DNA of 64,000 bases from Neopestalotiopsis rosae (Eukaryota > Ascomycota > Sordariomycetes > Amphisphaeriales > Sporocadaceae). Positions 31,911-43,342 of the stretch are shown here, one piece after another (within the stretch, counting starts at the first letter, position 1; each line of letters begins with the position of its first letter). The stretch is from contig JALGAS010000003.1 in assembly GCA_023078685.1 (NCBI GenBank), positions 4,836,001 through 4,900,000 on the forward strand. The letters run 5' to 3'. The translations under genes and the position numbers were made by a program. Below the pieces are notes generated by a model. The model had not been told where the DNA came from. It saw only the letters and a program-made list of their open reading frames with translations, and did no database searches.

Positions 31911-34505
31911 ATGGGCGACGCCTTCACAACCGATGCGCAGCCTCTGCGGCTTGCTGCACTCTTTGATGTGGAGGATGTGCTCAGCAAACTGAACAGCAAG
32001 GAGAAGATCGACCTACTCGCTGGTGAGTACCTACAATGGCCTGCTAGTCGTTCTAATGTATTTTTCCGTACTTGGCTGATTATGCGAGTCATCAGGCGTC
32101 GACTTCTGGCACACCAAAAGCGTGCCGCGGTTCAATGTTCCTTCCATTCGCCTTTCTGATGGACCGAATGGCGTTCGTGGTACCCGGTTCTTCAATGGAG
32201 TTCACGCAGCCTGTTTGCCCTGTGGCACTGGCCTGGGCGCCACATGGGATCCAAAGCTGCTCATCAGGGCAGGGGCTTTGATGGGCGAAGAGGCAAATGC
32301 GAAAGGTGCACACGTTCTTCTGGGTCCCACAGTCAATATGCAACGCAGCCCTCTTGGTGGCCGTGGGTTTGAATCCTTCTCCGAGGACCCTGTATTGGCT
32401 GGAAGGACCGCGGCATCTGTCGTCACCGGAATACAGGACACAGGTGTCGTTGCCTCGATCAAACATTTTGTCGCCAATGATCAGGAGCACGAGAGAATGG
32501 CGGTTGACTCTATTGTCACCGAACGCGCATTACGAGAAATCTACCTGCTGCCCTTCCAAATTGCCGTCAGAGACGCCAAACCCGGATCCTTCATGACTTC
32601 ATACAACAAGGTCAATGGAACTCATGTCAGCGAGAGTACTAAATTCATTCAGAAAATACTCAGAGAGGAGTGGGGCTGGGAAGGATTGGTCATGAGCGAC
32701 TGGTATGTATTGACTACTTCTGCATCAATGCAACTTTTACACCACTAATTTTCATCATCTTGCTTTCCTTCCCACCTTATTTCTCCCGATCAGTGGTGGG
32801 ATCGCGGCTCAATGCTGATACATGACTACTCAGGTATGGAACATACTCGACCACTGAGGCAATCGCTGCTGGGCTTGACTTGGAGATGCCTGGGCCGAGT
32901 CGTTGGCGCGGCCAGTTGCTAAATCATGCTATCATGTCGAAGAAGGTGGAACAGCACGTGGTGGACCAAAGAGTCCGTGAAGTATTGAAGCTGGTCCAAA
33001 AGGCGTGCACCATCGGGGTCCCTGAGAACGCACCTGAAAACAGCAGAAACACTGCCGAGACCGCAGCCCTGCTCAGGGAAATCAGCACTCAATCCATCGT
33101 GCTGCTTCAGAATAACCATGGCGTTCTTCCATTGAAGCGTGACGAGACAGTGAGTTCCAATCAACCTGTTGACAAGATGGATGAAGGGGACATTTTCTAA
33201 TGTTCCGACCAGACTGCCGTTATTGGACCCAATGCAAAGATGGCTGCCTACTGCGGAGGAGGCTCAGCTACTCTGAAGCCATATTATACCGTAACTCCGT
33301 TTGAGGGTTTGACCAACAGATGCGCTGATGTGCGATACTCTGTTGGATGCTATGCCCACAAAAACCTTCCCGCGTTGGGACAGCTCCTTAGGGCGCTAGA
33401 CGGCTCTGCTGGCCTCACGTTCAAGGCCTTCACGTCCCCAGAGTCTGTCGCAGACCGCCAGCCGGTCGACATTCTTCATTTGGACGACAGCAACATGTAT
33501 TACGCGGATTACTATCACCCAGAGATCCAGGAGGATTTGTGGTGGGCTGAGATCGAGGCCACCTTTACCCCCGAGGAGACGTGCGACTTCGAGTTTGGCT
33601 TGACGGTCTATGGCATGGCGAGGCTATACCTGGAGGGCGAGCTGTTGGTTGACAATGAGACGGAGCAGCGCAGTGGCGGAAGCTTCTTCAACGTCGGAAC
33701 CGTGGAAGAAACTGGCGTGAAGTCAGTCGTCGCCGGGCAGTTGTACAAAATCAAAGTCATGTACACGAGCGGTGCCTCATCCAAGATCCGCGATGCCGAT
33801 GGAGTGGTCTCCTTTGGCGGTGGTGGTTTACGACTAGGCGGTGCCAAGGTCATCAACCCCGACGAAGAGATCAAGAAGGCGGTAGAGCTAGCAAGCACTG
33901 TTGACCAAGTCGTTGTCTGCGTCGGTCTCAACTCTGACTTCGAGCAAGAAGGTCACGATCGAACGCATATGGATTTGCCTGGCCGTTCTAATGAGCTCAT
34001 TTCTGCCATCGCGGCGGCAAACCCGCGTACAATTGTTGTCGTACAGTCCGGCACGCCAGTCACCATGCCATGGGCATCATCAGTCGCCGCCATCGTGCAG
34101 GCATGGTATGGAGGCAATGAAACCGGGAATGCCATTGCACATGTGCTCTTCGGCGATGTAAAACCCTCCGGGATGCTTCCCTTATCGTTCCCAATGCGAG
34201 TGGAGGACAATCCTGCTTTTCTAAACTACAGATCTGAGCGCGGCCGCGTGCTTTACGGAGAGGATGTTTATATCGGGTATCGATTCTATGAGGCTACCCG
34301 GAAACCCGCACTCTTCCCATTCGGGTGGGGACTTTCCTACACCTCCTTCCGACTCTCTGAGCTCAGTGTCGAGCAAGAAACTAGCCTCGCACGCGACAGA
34401 CTCATGATCCACGTCCTTGTCAATGGCCAAGCGTACGCCATAGCCGATGATCCTTGTCGGTTATATTATTCCGAACAACCTAACCTACTTAGGCAGTCCG
34501 AGTGA
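31911..34505 (+). CDS. GH3 beta-glucosidase with PA14 domain, C-terminally truncated
   Basis: Four exons (31911-32022, 32096-32702, 32834-33149, 33213-34505) join in phase to give 775 residues. The order is: GH3 N-terminal barrel (about 10-300), with '[12 protein letters not shown]', '[12 protein letters not shown]' and the nucleophile Asp239 in VMSDWYG; GH3 C-terminal domain; and an inserted PA14 domain (about 405-565). It is an intracellular-type beta-glucosidase without a signal peptide, acting on cellobiose or aryl/plant glucosides. After '[20 protein letters not shown]' the sequence stops resembling the family at about position 34425. A normal member continues with a fibronectin-III-like domain of about 70-80 residues, here replaced by unrelated sequence up to TGA. 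That domain usually packs against the core, so activity is doubtful. Confidence 0.8.
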
Positions 34506-35130
34506 TCCCCACGATAAACCCCTGCACGGCTCTCACGATTTAGGTCCTCTCATCTTCCGATACTCATCCGGCTTTCCGCGTCGGCGCACGCGAGTTTCCA
34601 GGCCCCCTGTATGTACGTTGAAGACTAGCGGTCCAGTTGCCAGCAGCGTCCGGCCGGGTCCATGAGCTTATCTCAAATTAGCGAGTAGCAAGTGGGACAG
34701 AAGCATGCCCACATCTCAGGCTACCCGTCAACCGTCAGGCGTTGAACAAATAGGTTTGTACCAAGACTAATGGCCCACGGGCGCCATGTTGTAATTTCAC
34801 TTGGCAAGCATTTAGAGCAAAGACTCATTTCCTGTGCTGCATGCATCTAATCCTTGGGTACGGTCAATATAGCACTGATGACAGAGATTTATTATAAACC
34901 TGTCCCACATCCGGACATACAAGGTTTAGCTACATTGTTCTTCCTGGTTTCAGAATCCGGATCTGACGGCGACCGTATGGCAAAGCCATACCGCTCAGAC
35001 GTGTGCATATCTGCTCGCGGACAAGCTCTTCGTCCACCTTCCAGAGAATTATCGACATGAGCACATGATCGGCCTACAAGCTCGTCTCTTGCCCTGCACT
35101 TGCACGATATCCAGCAGTCCCAGTATATAT
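34506..35130. other. Intergenic region downstream of GH3
   Basis: No fibronectin-III-like coding sequence was found in any frame here, so the missing GH3 end is not simply frameshifted away. No other gene is supported. The minus-strand SDR ends at the right border. Confidence 0.45.
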
Positions 35131-35895
35131 CTACCACGGCAAGTCAGACCCATCGTGATCTTTAAAAGTACCGCTTATCTCTCTCGAGGCCGCATCAACG
35201 ACCCTGAGGATGTTTGTGGCGCTGGTCTCCACCGTGATGGCACCGAACAACTCGGGGTTTTCCACGAGCGGACCTACACCTGCCATCATATCGGTTTTCA
35301 CCACCCCGGGGTTGATGACGAATGTCGTGAGCCAAGGCTCGTCAAAGTGTATCCTGCGCATGAACCAATTCAATGCGGCCTTGGTCGCCCCATACGGGCT
35401 CCAGACGGATTCAAATCCGCTCAGGCGATCCATGCCGAAGATACTGCCGAGTCCTGACGTGACAGCCACAAAAGTTGGGTTTCCGGTGCGACTGGCTTGG
35501 AGCAGCGTCTTTGTTGCTTGGAAAAGTGTCACTGGTCCGACGGTATTGACCTTGTAGTGATGTACCATGCTCTGGGCCGAGTTCTCCGCCACCGGACCGG
35601 GATGGTCATTGACTGCCGCGTTGGCTATAACGACGTCTAAATGGTCGATCCCATGATCTGCTCGAAGTTGTTTGACTGCGTCTGCTGCCCCATTCTCTTC
35701 ACCGGAATCCAGTCCAACGATGATCAGCCGCGAGCTCTCCGCTCTGGGCATTGCACTGAACACCGGGGCAGCCCCGGCTGGATCGCGCACGGTAGCCACA
35801 ACGGTAGTGGAAGACCTCCGGAGGAGGATTGCTACGAGCCCTTTGCCTATGCCTCGGTTAGCACCCGTGACGAGAAATGTTCGTGGCGTAGCCAT
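35131..35895 (-). CDS. Short-chain dehydrogenase, norsolorinic acid ketoreductase-like
   Basis: A single exon encodes 254 residues from the ATG at 35893-35895 (MATPRTFLVTG). An upstream in-frame start at 35934 would add 13 residues, but the shorter start places the Rossmann strand at the normal distance. Motifs are TGANRGIG (cofactor), 'VIANAAVN', the catalytic Ser in 'TSGLGSIF', and Tyr/Lys in SPYGATKAALNW. The end shows an 'NPGVVKTDM' loop. The pattern resembles the Nor-1-like ketoreductase group, NADPH enzymes found in polyketide pathways and as stand-alone carbonyl reductases. The substrate is unknown. The gene is intact and divergent from the next SDR. Confidence 0.82.
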   Translation of the reverse strand: MATPRTFLVTGANRGIGKGLVAILLRRSSTTVVATVRDPAGAAPVFSAMPRAESSRLIIVGLDSGEENGAADAVKQLRADHGIDHLDVVIANAAVNDHPGPVAENSAQSMVHHYKVNTVGPVTLFQATKTLLQASRTGNPTFVAVTSGLGSIFGMDRLSGFESVWSPYGATKAALNWFMRRIHFDEPWLTTFVINPGVVKTDMMAGVGPLVENPELFGAITVETSATNILRVVDAASREISGTFKDHDGSDLPW

Positions 35896-36336
35896 GTTGT
35901 TGACTGGATACTTGGGGCTCTGTAGGATGCTCATAGGCTTGATACTGCATGCACACGGCAGAGTCGGATGAGTACCCAGCTCGATTTATGCTCACTCTTT
36001 ACCTATAAGTCATTACAGTTGTAATTGCGAAGCTGTGGAGTGCAATGGTTTGTCTTTTGATGATTTGTCTTTTGATGATTTGTATTTCAAAGATTTGTTA
36101 TACGGACGGAGGACAAGCGGATAATCCACACAAAATACTCACCGAAGGCGAGTCCGGTCCGGAGACATTTTGTATTATTTGTGGACACTACAACCGAGAT
36201 CAGACCTAGTCGGAGAAACAAGTTACACCGGTCCGCCTAGCATCCTCTATCAAAAGATCGTTCTTGTGTACCGCCCGTCTGAGACGAAGACTTGAGTGCC
36301 ATTGTTGAGCGACCTCATCTGATCATTTTCTCATTC
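35896..36336. promoter_or_regulatory. Bidirectional region between two SDR genes
   Basis: The region between the divergent SDR starts contains a 15-bp tandem repeat (36049-36093, listed separately). No coding sequence is supported. Confidence 0.4.
36049..36093 (+). repeat. 15-bp tandem repeat in a divergent promoter
   Basis: TTTGTCTTTTGATGA occurs exactly twice (36049-36063, 36064-36078), followed by a diverged third copy, TTTGTATTTCAAAGA. It lies about 155 bp upstream of one SDR and 245 bp upstream of the other. Confidence 0.8.
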
Positions 36337-37316
36337 ATGGCAGTCGCTGCGCTCATTGCAGCTGCCACAGCGGCCAGAGTGGCGGTTTATTCGAACTTGC
36401 CACTTCCTACTGACCCCGCTGCCGTTGGGTTTATTAGCAACGCTACATTTGCATTGTTGGCTGTCAGATATGCCAACCAGATACTGAACTCGTGGGCATT
36501 GAACCACTGGCACACCGCCGCAACAAGCCGTTGGAGTTGGAGCGAGGAGATTGCTGTCATCACTGGGGGCTGCGGAGGCATCGGTAGGGAGTTAGTCTTG
36601 GGCTTGGTGAAGAAGGGCGTCAAAGTTGCCGTTTTTGACATCATACCACTCCCAGAGGATCTTTCGACCAAGCCGAATGTGATATACCTCGAGACCGACA
36701 TCACATCTGAGAAAAGCATCGCAGAGTCAGCAGCCGCTGTAAGTTACGGAGAACCCTGGGCCATCCATCCATTCTTATAAACAACGCTGGACTTGCGACA
36801 CCACACACCATTCTCGACATACCAGCCCCTTTTCTTCAAAGGATCTTTGCCGTCAATGTTATTGCATGGTGGCTGATGACGAAGGAATTCCTGCCGAGCA
36901 TGATCCTCCAAAACAAAGGTCACGTCGTCAATATTTCGAGCGTGACGGCGTACATGGCGTTGCCGTCCATGGTGGACTACTGCGCCTCCAAAGCCGCATC
37001 CGTGACATTCCATGAAGGCCTCAATTGCGAGCTGAAAACCAAATACAAGGCTACCAGCATCATTACAACCATTGTCCAACCAAGCTGGGTTCGGACACCA
37101 ATGTCTCCAAAGAATGTGGACGAGATAGAAAAGGCCCAGGGGAAAATGTTGGCCCCGCAAGAGGTGGCCAATCGCACACTGGAGCAAGTCTTTAGTGGTA
37201 AGGGGGGTCAACTAATTCTGCCAGACCATTTCTGGCCCTTCAGCGGGATGTCGGGATGGCCAAACTGGGTCCAAGAGCTTATTCGGGACGCGATGGGCAA
37301 AGCAAGTATGCTTTGA
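36337..37316 (+). pseudogene. Membrane-anchored SDR (17-beta-HSD/retinol dehydrogenase-like), frameshifted
   Basis: The first frame starts at the ATG at 36337 (a few residues could be added upstream only from non-ATG codons). It encodes a hydrophobic N-terminal anchor, then the cofactor motif TGGCGGIG and DITSEKSIAESAAAV. The SDR then continues in another frame from about 36747 (RRTLGHPSILINNAG) through YCASK (catalytic Tyr/Lys) to a TGA at 37314-37316. The two frames abut within 'GTAAGTTACGG' at about 36739-36749. Taking out five bases there would give AAAVRRTLGHPS, which fits the family. A GTAAGT donor is present, but no acceptor lies close enough to make an intron. The gene is therefore most likely broken by a small insertion, or misread at that spot. 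Confidence 0.7.
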
Positions 37317-39106
37317 GATAATGCCATGAAAGATATGCTATATAAATTCAGTCTCGTTGATATAGGGGGAATCGATGAGATTGCCGATTGGAATGAAACC
37401 TTTTATTCTTAGATTCTTTGCACAGAGCTGGCTGGCTGTAGCTACATTTCTGGTGTAACTTCGACGACTTCCACGGGAAGATGTTCGATGGATAGGACTT
37501 TAATTAAAACAGTTCTTTTGTTGCTTTACAATATTGACTTTATTGGAAGCAGTGAATGGTAAGTGCGCGAAAATCAGACCGTACGACTTCTTCTTACATC
37601 GTATCAGTTGCTCATGTAAAGTTTGTGCTACTCCTTAAGAAAAGCTTCCCTATTCAACAGACCCTCGGCCTGTTCACAAAAAATAACGGGGGTACTATGA
37701 ATTCATGCCATGGCGCTACTGTTGACTAGCATTGAACGTTGCCTACGCTAGGTTCAGCGGAAACTCGGCATTCAACAATGGTGACCAGGGTGCCTTTCCG
37801 CCGAGAAGAAACGGCCAGAGTTGTGCCCCCGGTTCGAGTTCTATACCAACGGACCGTCGGCATAATTGTTCCCTCCGCAACTCGGGCAGGAACCTTTAAT
37901 ATTGGCCGTCTCCTGGTCGAGTCAAATTATGCATTAGCACACCGTTGCGCATCTCAGGGGACAATCTAGCGTCGCTGTCCGGAGCCGTGAAAGGCCTAGC
38001 TCGAGGCGCCGAGTCCTGTTGTATCTCCACCACCACTGATCTAGCATCCAAGGGTCGATCAAGGACTGTAAATCCAACTAGATCAGGCTGTCGTGCATGT
38101 AACCTCACCTCTGTGAACTGCGCCGATGTGTCCTTCCTCCCCGGGCTACATCCCAGCCCCTAGCTGTTTCCCAATCGGCTCAGCCATCACGGCCTACACA
38201 GCAGCTAAACAACGACAAACACGAGCAAAGAAGTTGGCGGAAATTCCCATGTTGGCGGCAATATACAAGCGGAAAAAGAAAGGCTGGGGATGTGAAGACA
38301 GCAGCGAAATGGATCAGCAATGATCCGGATTATCTCGTTCAGGTTACAGCCGCGTTGGCTGGCTCAAGGCGTTATTGCAATAGCTTAGACATGCTGAGTA
38401 ATACCTTGGATCACGTTGGCAAGACATCATGTTCAAATTGCGTCAAAAAGAAAAAAAAAACAAAAAAAAAAAACGCCTCTCTTGATTGATACTACCTTAC
38501 ATGCCCTTGTCCCCGTCGCAGGTCTCATGCGTATGCAGCCGACTCCGCACACACACTAAAGTGGCCAATGCAGCTGGACTCTGGCTCCACTGCTCCGTTG
38601 AAGATTCGTGAGCCTCGTACAGAGTCCAAATCTCTCGTTCATGAATGATGATATTGTCACGCGTTACGAAGGTCGATCAAAGCTTTCAAGTCAAACTGGC
38701 TTGTTGCCTGTTCACCTCTTGACGGTGGGCTCCGGCCTCACGCTTTGAAGCAGAGGCAGGACTGTGATATTACTAGCTGGAGCGGAAGGTATTGTGATGC
38801 GAGAGCCAAGGATGAGGTCGACAGATCTTTTCCAACATGCGCTACTGAAAGAAATTATTGATTTGTCATCCCATGTTTAGTTGTAACGGAATTTAGAATT
38901 ACTAAACTTCAAGGCTGTTTCTCTTGGACTTTTGGATAATTCTAGATGAATCTCATTAATAAGCCAATCGTATTCTTTCTAGTATGAGGTTAAGTACAGT
39001 AGTTTCACAAATGTCACGAAAATATATACATTGCAACATTACCTCACGTTATTCCAAGTAATACCATACTCTAAACAATAACATACGTTTGTTCACTGCG
39101 TCTATC
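37317..39106. other. 1.8-kb intergenic region
   Basis: No gene is supported. It includes an interrupted A-tract at 38445-38473 and several 60-75-codon frames without domain features. The last 150 bp before 39107 are AT-rich and should be the promoter of the enoyl-reductase-like gene. Confidence 0.45.
38445..38473 (+). repeat. Interrupted poly-A tract
   Basis: About 29 bp consist almost only of A, with a single G and a single C. It may be a simple repeat or the tail of an old retroposon. No retroposon coding sequence is visible upstream. Confidence 0.6.
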
Positions 39107-40189
39107 ATGAAAGCCCTTACGACAAACCGGGGTCTGACTGCCCGAATAGTTAATGCTGTCCGAAATTCATCCGTCGGCGGTCAAGGCTGTCGTGTCGTCG
39201 ATCTTCCAACCCCGTCCATTTCTGATAATGAGATCCTCGTCAAGGTCAGCACGATTGCGCTCAACCCCACAGATTTCAAACATTTGGACATTATCGCACC
39301 TCCTAACAGCATCCTCGGATGCGACTACTCTGGCACTGTACACCAAGTCGGCAACGCAGCTAGGGGGCGCTGGAACGTCGGCGACCGCGTGGCCGGAACA
39401 GTGCACGGCGGCCTTTACCCCGATCGAGGCGCCTTCGCCGAATTTCTCAAAATCGATGCAGATTTGGCGTGGAAGGTACCAGAAAATATCACGGACGCCG
39501 AAGCAGCGACGTACGGAGTGTCCGCAGTGACGGCCATGCTCAACGTGAACGTTCGGCATGGCCTACCGTTTGTTACGCCCGACGGCAACAAGACATCCCA
39601 CGCCGAGGTAATCTTCATTTACGCTGGGTCCACGAGTGCCGGGCTATACCACATACAGCTGGCCAAGGCGGCTGGCTGCAAGGTCATAACCACTGCTTCA
39701 CCTCGGTCGTTTGAACTAGTCCGACGCTACGGCGCCGACGCCGTGTATGACTACAATTCCACGACCCTTGCGGAAGACATCGTTCAGGAATACCCCAGCA
39801 TTTCGAAGGCCGTCGACTGCTTCTCCGAGGGAAAATCGACGTCAATTTGTGCGCAGGTACTAGGACGGAAGGGCGGCAAGGTCATCACACTCCTACCCAA
39901 CGGCAAACCAAAAGCCCATGGTGTTGCGTACGAGCTCGTCATGTCATATACAGCGTTTGGAAATGCTTTCCAGTGGCTGCCGCCGCTTGGACCTAAGTTC
40001 GACGCGCAGCCGACAGATCGACAGGCTTTGGCTCGCTTTTATGAGATCTTGCCACAAGTTACCGATTTGATCAAACCGATTCCGACTTGGGAGGAACGAG
40101 ATGGATTTGATGGTATCATTGAAGGTCTTGATAAGTTGAGGACTGGCCAAGTAGTGGGAGGGAAGCTGGTAGTCAAGCTCTGCGTATAA
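39107..40189 (+). CDS. MDR-family zinc-independent oxidoreductase (trans-enoyl reductase-like)
   Basis: A single exon encodes 360 residues from the ATG at 39107 (MKALTTNRGLTARI). A GroES-like N-terminal domain ('NPTDFKHLDI', 'LGCDYSGTVHQVG', 'VGDRVAGTVHGG') precedes a Rossmann domain ('YAGSTSAGLYHIQLAKAAG', 'RRYGADAVYDY'). The catalytic zinc ligands of alcohol dehydrogenases are absent. The layout matches fungal ToxD-like and trans-acting enoyl reductases, which use NADPH to reduce double bonds, in some cases on polyketide chains. No polyketide synthase is in this window, so a biosynthetic role is not shown. The gene is intact although it sits among broken ones. Confidence 0.85.
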   Translation: MKALTTNRGLTARIVNAVRNSSVGGQGCRVVDLPTPSISDNEILVKVSTIALNPTDFKHLDIIAPPNSILGCDYSGTVHQVGNAARGRWNVGDRVAGTVHGGLYPDRGAFAEFLKIDADLAWKVPENITDAEAATYGVSAVTAMLNVNVRHGLPFVTPDGNKTSHAEVIFIYAGSTSAGLYHIQLAKAAGCKVITTASPRSFELVRRYGADAVYDYNSTTLAEDIVQEYPSISKAVDCFSEGKSTSICAQVLGRKGGKVITLLPNGKPKAHGVAYELVMSYTAFGNAFQWLPPLGPKFDAQPTDRQALARFYEILPQVTDLIKPIPTWEERDGFDGIIEGLDKLRTGQVVGGKLVVKLCV

Positions 40190-40209
40190 ATTTCAATTAA
40201 TGAGAATGC

Positions 40210-40283
40210 AAACACACTCTTTGGACGATTTTCAATTGGCAATTGGAAACACACTCTTTGGACGATTTTCAATTGGCAATTGG
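40210..40283 (+). repeat. 37-bp perfect tandem duplication
   Basis: Two identical 37-bp copies (40210-40246 and 40247-40283) start AAACACACTCTTTGGACG and end TTCAATTGGCAATTGG. They begin 21 bp after the stop codon of the enoyl-reductase-like gene, so they probably lie in its 3' UTR. Perfect identity implies a recent duplication. Confidence 0.9.
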
Positions 40284-40429
40284 AAACCCACTATCATGGT
40301 CATTCACACTTTTCTCTGGAAAACAAACATTTCTTCGGTTCAGTCAATCGCGTTGCGGCATAAATGGTAATTACTAGGAAGGCTAAGCGCAAGCCTTCGA
40401 GCTAGGTACCGCAGCCACGTGAAAAGACA

Positions 40430-42081
40430 TCAATAGAAATTCCCAAAATCCTTCGCCATAGCAAGGCCACCCATAACCCACTGATAGAACGTCCCATCTT
40501 GTCCCAACGTTGCAGGAAGCCAGTTGTCGTTAAAGGCACCGCCAGAACCCATTTTCACTTTCCAGGCAACATCGCCCGTGTCCCAAGACACCGCTACAAG
40601 GTACCAGACGTACTCTCCTTTGAGGGCAAGTTCGGGATCTTGACTGTAGGCATAGAGCAACCCCGTTGCAGTAGAAAGAATGGGAACAGCTGTTGTCGTA
40701 ATATTCGAAATCCATCGCACGCCACATCCAGCACCATTGGCATCAACATCAACCCGGGTCAAGCCACCGGGCATCATAGTCTTGTTGTTAAGAGACCCAT
40801 TGATGTCAACGGAACCTCGTCCCTGGATGATTGGAGGTGCAGCATAATTGTTGATCAACATGACGCTGTACAGCGTCCCATCAAAGTGGACGGTGGCACT
40901 AAAGTCATTTGCCACCTTGCCGGGCGTGAAGAGCGGTACTTTGCACACCAGCTGGTTTGTAGTGATGTTTTGGTGGGCGACGATCAGGTTGATTTGATCG
41001 TCCGCGTTGTCGGTGACGGCGACAAATTGATCACCAAGAAGGGTCGGTGTCGATCCAGAGCCGCGAGAGAAAGCCCCAGGTTTGGTAGTGGAACCAGCTG
41101 AGTAGGGTAACTTCCAGACCTGATTGATGCTACCATCCGAAGCCTCACCTGAGCGATAAGCTGCCAGATAACCTGTAGCGTTGATTCCACCGGTGGGCCC
41201 CATCACGATGAAGCTGGTCGTGCCGCTGACTGCGATTCCATTTTCAACAACCTGTCCTGGGATCTGAACGCGCTCTACAATGTCATCGGGGGTCACGAAG
41301 CCCAGAGTCGTCGATGTCGGAGGCGCTGCAGAGCCGCCTGTCAATCCACTTGTGCCATTGATGTAACAAGTCGTGAGCCAAATGTTGTCGTCCGTATCAA
41401 TCATGGCATTGAGCAGCATTTCTCCTTCATATAGTGTGTCGCCACGCGATAGATCAACTTTCCTGTCCATGGTGAATGTCGCGCTACCTGGGCAATGCGA
41501 TACGGAGAGGCTGTAAATACGGCCTTGCTGAGTGCTCACAAGGACGCGATCGCTAGCGTCACCTGGAATTAATTCTATGTAGGCGAGATTTAGAGTCTCA
41601 TTTGCCGGTGCCGGCCATTGCCCCAGGACCTGGAGAGTTGTCGCATTCCTAACAGTGAGGCCAAGCGTGATGGGATTCGTTGTTATATCAGCGAATCCAA
41701 CTACCATTGTGTCGTTCGAGCCCCAAAGCAGCACACCGACGGTGTCTAGTGCGCTACTGGACGTAGATGTATTCAGTCCCACTGGCCCCGGCCAGTCGGT
41801 GCTGCCAGAATTGCCTCCATCAGCGTGCATTAGCGATGCTTCTGGATACCATCGATGTTTCGGAAGTAATGCCTTCTCTACGTAGGGAGTTCCGACGAAG
41901 AAGGGTGCTGAAACATTTTGACTGCTCGAGACGGTACCAGAATCGTCACTCGCGTTATTGCCAACCTTTGTACTGTCAGATTCTGCTCCGAGAACATTGC
42001 GTTTTGGTGTCTCACATAACATTGTGCTTGACAGCCGAGTGCTAGTGCTGCGACAGCCACTTGAAATGCAAGATAAGGCAT
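40430..42081 (-). CDS. Secreted protein of unknown function, probable beta-propeller
   Basis: Two exons (42081-42016, 41965-40430) join across a 49-nt GTGAGA...AAAG intron with a CTGAC branch point, giving 533 residues. The first exon is a clear signal peptide ('MPYLAFQVAVAALALGCQAQ'). Without the splice, the signal peptide and the body would be in different frames, which supports the intron. The body has many N-glycosylation sequons (NAS, NVS, NTS, NDT, NAT, NET, NGT) and repeated strand-like segments with Gly/Asp turns ('WGSNDTMVVGFADI', 'GRIYSLSV', 'LLYAYSQDPELALKG', 'YVWYLVAVSWDTGDVAWKV'). They suggest a quinoprotein-like beta-propeller. No catalytic motif is recognised. It should be an extracellular or cell-surface glycoprotein. 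The gene is intact. Confidence 0.75.
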
Positions 42082-43342
42082 GGGAGCGAAATTAGTCAAT
42101 GGATGGGATGCGGTTTAGAGGGAATGCTCGTGATGCTTATCGTGTTCAGATTTTTTAGTGGCGACGCTTCTCCAATAAATACTTGAGCTCCTTGCATACG
42201 CAAGCCAGCCCACGGTTTACGACTCACCGTCGGCGATCCAACTCTAGCCTTTGCTGTAGTCGTGATCTAGTATCTGGTTGTATTGAGTCGCATTGGGAAT
42301 GGAGCAATTAGATCCAGCAAATTTGGGATCAAAGACTCGGTTTCGGTTCGCTAATTACCTAGGTAAATACGAGATGCATAGAACGCTTCGGGTGGCTAAT
42401 CGGCAACAAACTCATCCGACTAAACACAGCCTATCGGGGTTATCACCAAAAATGGTGGTGTGCATTCGGATATGCCGCAGTCACATTGCTGAGGATTCTG
42501 TATGCAGCAACTTAATGAATGACTGCTTGCTAGTTCATGCCGGAGTATGTGATAAGGCGAGCAGAGTGTCATGGAAACACGCGACCTGCATCGAGACAGA
42601 CCTGGACATCAGGTATCAATGCTCAGAGAGGTGATAAAATTGGCAGCCTCGGTGTATTCTACTGGAAAGATACATTTCTTCATTTTGAACGGCATTGTGG
42701 CAAGATCTCAAGATTGTTGCTGCGACAACGACGATTTTAAATGCCAGGTGGAACTTCCTAATCGAAAAGGAGTTCAGAGTTTTCTGTTATGTTTAACTGA
42801 ATCCCATTAAGTCATTTGGTATGCATTTGAGTTTGCAAGTTGCCATTTCCGAACCTCTTGTCCTGCGACTCGTTCTGTGTGGAGAACGAGAATGCACCTG
42901 CACCCACAACCCTGAGACTGACAGCCCGAACCCTGAAAGAGCCTTAGAATGCCTACGCAGCTGTCAGTCGCCACTTAAGTATGTACATGTTAGGTCAGGT
43001 GTCATCTAACCGTTTTGTCACTGGCGGGCAAACATCCTGTTGGCCGTGAGTCCATGAAGTTAACTCAACGCCTTACATATGCTCTAGGTTGAATAGAATG
43101 CACAGACGACTTTGATCCATACATGCTGTGCTACACCGACCGGCAATATTTGCCTCGATCAGGTACTCAAGACACTTAAATAAGATGAGGTCACCCAACA
43201 CTCTAGTGTCCATAATAATGAACAATCCATCCTTCTTGACTTCTACTACCATAAGAAGAATACCTGCTCGTTATTACCATTTCATTATTAGCTCTTTGTA
43301 CGTTTACTGATTGGGATCAGCTGCTCGAGATACTCCTCCATA
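42082..43342. other. 1.3-kb intergenic region between divergent genes
   Basis: No gene is supported. Short plus-strand frames between 42293 and 43009 have no recognisable domains. The promoter of the secreted-protein gene is expected at the left end. Confidence 0.45.

Noticed and set aside
35131..40189. A secondary-metabolite cluster with ketoreductase and enoyl reductase
   Set aside because: No polyketide synthase, peptide synthetase or terpene cyclase is present in the window, so a biosynthetic cluster cannot be supported.
42016..42022. Frameshift between signal peptide and body of the secreted protein
   Set aside because: A GTGAGA...AAAG intron with a CTGAC branch point joins both parts in phase, so the gene is intact.
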